From Pseudomonas solani (GTDB lineage Bacteria > Pseudomonadota > Gammaproteobacteria > Pseudomonadales > Pseudomonadaceae): a DNA stretch of 64,000 bases. The notes below the pieces were generated by a model. It saw nothing but the letters and a program-made list of their open reading frames with translations. It was not told the origin of the DNA and made no database searches. Below are positions 60,401 through 64,000 of the stretch, piece by piece. Location of the stretch: assembly GCF_026072635.1 (NCBI RefSeq), contig NZ_AP023081.1, positions 1,448,501-1,512,500 on the forward strand, read 5' to 3'. Made by a program: the position numbers and the translations under genes. Within the stretch, counting starts at the first letter, position 1; every line of letters starts with the position of its first letter.

Positions 60401-61071
60401 ACAACGCCTGGCAACTGCTGCGCCTCGCCAGCCCGCAACTGCCCATCGGTGGCTACAGCTACTCCCAAGGGCTGGAGCTGGCGGTGGACCAGGGCCAGGT
60501 GCATGACGCGCAGAGCGCCGAACGCTGGATCGCCGACCAGCTGCGCCTCAACCTCTCCCGCTTCGAAGCCCCGCTGCTGCTGGCGCTTTGCGAAGCCGCC
60601 GCCGAGGAAGACTGGGCCGGCCTCGCGCAACTGGGTGGCTGCCAGCGCACCAGTCGCGAAACCCGAGAGCTGCAGCTGGAAAACCGGCAGATGGGCTACT
60701 CGTTGCAGCAGTTGCTCGAAGGCCTGCCCGAGCTGGACGAAGCCGGCCGCAACGCCCTCGCGGCCCTCGACGAACCGGTGCTCGGCGTGGCCTGGGCCCT
60801 GGCCGCCCGCGCCTGGGGCATCCCCCCGCAGGACGCCCTCGCCGCCTGGCTCTGGGGCTGGCTGGAGAACCAGCTGGCGGTGCTGATGAAAACCCTGCCG
60901 CTGGGCCAGCAAGCCGCCCAGCGCCTGACGTCCACCTTGTTGCCGGCCCTGCAGAAGGCGCAGGAGACGGCCAGCGAGATTCCCGAAAACCAGTGGGGCA
61001 GCGCCGCCTTCGGCCTAGCCCTGGCGAGCATGGCGCACGAGCGCCAGTACAGCCGTCTGTTCCGTTCCTAG
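60397..61071 (+). CDS. ureF: Urease accessory protein UreF
   Basis: The 224-residue helical protein has LASPQLPIGGYSYSQGLELA near the N-terminus and FGLALASMAHERQYSRLFRS at the end, both diagnostic. It bridges UreD and UreG during nickel insertion. The GTG at 60397 is chosen because it overlaps the ureE stop and gives the full family N-terminus. Confidence 0.95.
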   Translation: MNNAWQLLRLASPQLPIGGYSYSQGLELAVDQGQVHDAQSAERWIADQLRLNLSRFEAPLLLALCEAAAEEDWAGLAQLGGCQRTSRETRELQLENRQMGYSLQQLLEGLPELDEAGRNALAALDEPVLGVAWALAARAWGIPPQDALAAWLWGWLENQLAVLMKTLPLGQQAAQRLTSTLLPALQKAQETASEIPENQWGSAAFGLALASMAHERQYSRLFRS

Positions 61072-61080
61072 GAGAGCAAC

Positions 61081-61695
<615 letters not shown>

Positions 61696-61717
61696 CCCGC
61701 ACAACAAGGAGCCACAC

Positions 61718-62290
61718 ATGACCCTTCGCAAAGCCCTCTACGCCCTTGCCCTGTTCCTCACCCCGGCGCTGGCCTTCGCCCACCCCGGGCATGATTCCTC
61801 GGGCCTGATGGCCGGCGTCGCCCACCCCATCACCGGTCTCGACCACCTGCTGGCCATGCTCGCCGTGGGCCTCTGGGCCGCGCAGCAGCAGGGTGCCGCG
61901 CGCTGGGCGCTGCCGGTGACCTTCGTCGGCACCATGCTGCTCGGCGGCCTGCTGGGCTTCGAAGGCCTGGAGCTGCCCTTCATGGAAACCGGCATCGCCG
62001 CCTCGGTGCTCGCCCTCGGCCTGCTGGTGGCCGTGGCCGTGCGCCCGCCGATGTTCGTCGCCGTCGGCCTGACCGCCCTGTTCGCCCTGGCCCACGGCGT
62101 CGCCCACGGCCTGGAGCTGCCTGACCTCTCCAGCCCCTGGGGCTATGCCGCCGGCTTCGTCGCTGCCACCGCCGCCCTGCACGCCGCCGGCTACGGCCTG
62201 GTGCGCGTGCTGCCGCAAGCCGCCGCCCCCCTGGTTCGCGTTGCCGGTGGCGCCTCCGCCGTGGCCGGTGCCTGGCTGCTGGCGGGCTGA
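61718..62290 (+). CDS. HupE/UreJ family nickel transporter
   Basis: The 190-residue protein has a signal-like first span and five more spans, with the family motif HPGHDSSGLMAGVAHPITGL and DHLLAMLAVGLWAA (about 22-55). HupE/UreJ proteins import nickel or cobalt, fitting its place after ureG, 22 bp downstream with AAGGAG. It is probably the last gene of the ureEFG transcript. Confidence 0.92.
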   Translation: MTLRKALYALALFLTPALAFAHPGHDSSGLMAGVAHPITGLDHLLAMLAVGLWAAQQQGAARWALPVTFVGTMLLGGLLGFEGLELPFMETGIAASVLALGLLVAVAVRPPMFVAVGLTALFALAHGVAHGLELPDLSSPWGYAAGFVAATAALHAAGYGLVRVLPQAAAPLVRVAGGASAVAGAWLLAG

Positions 62291-62312
62291 TTTCCCCCGC
62301 GTTGCAGCGGCT

Positions 62313-62342
62313 GGCCAGGGGCTCCCCCATCCTCCCCTGGCC
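62313..62342. terminator. Hairpin after the HupE/UreJ gene
   Basis: GGCCAGGGG pairs with CCCCTGGCC around a 12-base loop. It lacks a T-tract, so it is a possible terminator or 3'-end stabiliser only. Confidence 0.45.
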
Positions 62343-62479
62343 GGCCGCTCTCCTCTTCTCCCGCCGTGTTTCCCCCGTGTGCACAAGCGCAGCGGCAGGG
62401 CCTCGCCTTCCTGTCACGCCTTTGTCATAGTCCTCGCGTCTGATTCGGCACGCCCGTCCCTCTTCCTCGGAATATCGCC

Positions 62480-63391
62480 ATGCGTTTCGCCCGTTTCCTG
62501 CTCATTCCCCTGCTGCTGATCGCCGTCGCCATCGTGGTACTCGCCTTGACCAGCCAACCAGCCTCGCCGCCGCCGGTGATCCAGGCCCTGGGCGACCAGC
62601 CGCTGGTGATCGCCCATCGCGGTGGCCGCGGCCTGTGGCCGGAGAACACGCTGTTCGCCTTCGAGCGCGCCGATGCGCTGGGCGTGGATATGCTGGAGAT
62701 GGACATCCGCCTGACCGCCGACGGCCAGATGGTGGTGCTGCATGACGAAGACGTGGACCGCACCACCGATGGCAGCGGCCCCATCGCCGGGCTGACCCTT
62801 GAGCGCGCGCAACAGCTGGACGCCGGCTACCACTGGACTGCCGACGGTGACGAGAACCACCCCTATCGTGGCCAGGGCATCCGCATCCCCACCTTGCAGG
62901 CGGTGCTGCAGCGCTTCCCGGACAGGGCCAAGGTCATCGAAATCAAGGTGCCCGACGTGGGCCTGGAGGATCGCCTCTGCGCGGCGCTGACCGAGGCGAA
63001 GCAGCACGACAAGGTGATAGTCGGCAGCTTCTACGAGCGCAGCCTGAAACGCTTCCGCGAGCAGTGCCCGGACGTGGCCACCTCGGCCAGCCCGGGCTCG
63101 GTGAAGCTGCTGCTGGCGTTGAACTGGGTGGGCCTCGGCCGCCTGCTGTCACCCTCCTACCAGGCGCTGCAGATTCCCGAGCGCAGCAGTGGCCTGGAAG
63201 TGGCCACGCCGAGCCTGCTGGCCACCGCCCTCGACCGCGGCCTCAACGTGCAGCTGTGGACCATCAACGAGCAACCGGCCATGCGCCACCTGCTGGACAT
63301 GGGCGCGAACGGCCTGATCACCGACTACCCGGATCGCGCCCTGCAACTGCTCGGGCGCTCGACCCGCATCACTTCACTGAGCGATCAATAG
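62480..63391 (+). CDS. Glycerophosphodiester phosphodiesterase
   Basis: The 303-residue protein has an N-terminal span or uncleaved signal (about 5-24) and a GDPD TIM barrel. Catalytic residues are in IAHRGGRGLWPENTLFAF and MLEMDIRLTADGQMVVLHDE; the second histidine of the acid-base pair is in VLHDE. It hydrolyses glycerophosphodiesters to glycerol-3-phosphate at the membrane or in the periplasm. Its last 23 bp overlap the convergent dehydrogenase gene. Confidence 0.93.
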   Translation: MRFARFLLIPLLLIAVAIVVLALTSQPASPPPVIQALGDQPLVIAHRGGRGLWPENTLFAFERADALGVDMLEMDIRLTADGQMVVLHDEDVDRTTDGSGPIAGLTLERAQQLDAGYHWTADGDENHPYRGQGIRIPTLQAVLQRFPDRAKVIEIKVPDVGLEDRLCAALTEAKQHDKVIVGSFYERSLKRFREQCPDVATSASPGSVKLLLALNWVGLGRLLSPSYQALQIPERSSGLEVATPSLLATALDRGLNVQLWTINEQPAMRHLLDMGANGLITDYPDRALQLLGRSTRITSLSDQ

Positions 63392-64000
63392 AGAAGCCGG
63401 CCCAGGTCTGGCTCACCGGCATCAGCTCCAGGGTGTTGATGTTGATGTGTGCCGGCTGGTTCAGCACCCAGAAGATGGTCTCGGCGATGTCCTGCGGCTG
63501 GATTGGCTCGGCGCCCGCGTAGGTGGCGTCGTACTTGGCCTGATCGCCGCCGAAGCGCACCAGGGAGAACTCGCTCTCGCACAACCCCGGCTCGATGTCG
63601 GTGACGCGCACGCCGGTGCCCACCAGGTCGTTGCGCAGGTTCAGCGAGAACTGCCGCACGAAGGCCTTGGTGCCGCCATACACGTGGCTGCCCGGATAGG
63701 GGTAGCTGCCGGCGATGGAGCCGAGGTTGACGATGCCGGCGCCGCGCCCGTGGGCGATCAGCTTCGGCAGCAGCAGGCGGGTGGTGTAGAGCAAGCCCTT
63801 GATGTTGGTGTCGACCATGGTGTCCCAGTCATCCAGGCTGCACTTGGGCGCCGGGTCGGTACCCAGGGCCAGGCCGGCGTTGTTGATCAGGCCACGCAGC
63901 TTGCCGAAACGTTCCGGCAGGCCACCGATGGCCGCCTCCATTGCCGCACGGTCACGCACGTCGACCACCAGCGGCAACACCTCGACCTTCTCGCCAAGCT
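63369..64000 (-). CDS. Short-chain dehydrogenase/reductase (5' end outside window)
   Basis: 210 codons are visible and the frame is open at the right edge, so the nucleotide-binding start is missing. Classical SDR motifs are present: LINNAGLALG (NNAG), NLGSIAGSYPYPGSHVYGGT with catalytic Ser and Tyr, followed by KAFV with the Lys, and DIEPGL. It resembles YdfG-type NADP-dependent serine/3-hydroxy-acid dehydrogenases. It overlaps the phosphodiesterase gene tail-to-tail by 23 bp. Confidence 0.9.
   Translation of the reverse strand, partial: LGEKVEVLPLVVDVRDRAAMEAAIGGLPERFGKLRGLINNAGLALGTDPAPKCSLDDWDTMVDTNIKGLLYTTRLLLPKLIAHGRGAGIVNLGSIAGSYPYPGSHVYGGTKAFVRQFSLNLRNDLVGTGVRVTDIEPGLCESEFSLVRFGGDQAKYDATYAGAEPIQPQDIAETIFWVLNQPAHININTLELMPVSQTWAGFSIDRSVK

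Overview
This window looks like a chromosomal segment of a high-GC Pseudomonas that is not P. aeruginosa itself. From about 9.6 kb to 63 kb, gene order follows what I remember of the P. aeruginosa PAO1 speA (PA4839) to ureG/hupE (about PA4894) block: speA, sui1, NUDIX, DUF2333, gcbA, ctpL, dsbD, aroQ, accBC, prmA, dusB-fis, purHD, retS, marC, urtABCDE, ureD-A-acetyltransferase-B-C, an oxaloacetate decarboxylase, osmE, a ferritin-like protein, desB and its reductase with desT, then ureEFG. I name genes from motifs visible in the translations and from this order. No database search was run.

Layout. 1-9.5 kb is a separate neighbourhood: a truncated alpha-2-macroglobulin lipoprotein, a MATE transporter, a GAF-GGDEF cyclase, a DUF2214 membrane protein, an azoreductase-acetyltransferase pair and a divergent MocR-type regulator. 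It ends in a 538-bp transposon-like element (8966-9503) with 23-bp inverted ends and an 8-bp target duplication. 9.6-33 kb is housekeeping and signalling: arginine decarboxylase, c-di-GMP synthesis, phosphate-linked chemotaxis, disulfide reduction, acetyl-CoA carboxylase, purine synthesis and the RetS sensor. 33.6-44 kb is the urea module (uptake by UrtABCDE, hydrolysis by urease). 44-54 kb is accessory: a REP-associated transposase among REP hairpins, small membrane proteins, lipoproteins, stress genes and an AsmA protein. 54.8-56.7 kb carries two related genes for exported proteins built of 12-13-residue tandem repeats. 56.7-63 kb holds the fatty-acid desaturase system, the nickel chaperones of urease, and a phosphodiesterase convergent with a truncated dehydrogenase.

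Working together. urt, ureDABC and ureEFG each have a correctly spaced sigma-54 (GG-N10-GC) promoter candidate, so uptake, enzyme and metallochaperones are probably co-induced by nitrogen limitation although they lie 20 kb apart. desT and the desaturase operon diverge around two DesT-like palindromes.

Cautions and oddities. purD, urtE and desB each carry an apparent one-base loss at a C/G run, which looks more like base-calling error than gene decay. Three intergenic hairpins made of 7-bp repeats sit between co-transcribed genes. REP-like palindromes are abundant. The best candidates for undescribed biology are the two tandem-repeat exported proteins with duplicated promoters and the 538-bp element. 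No tRNA, rRNA or CRISPR array was seen.
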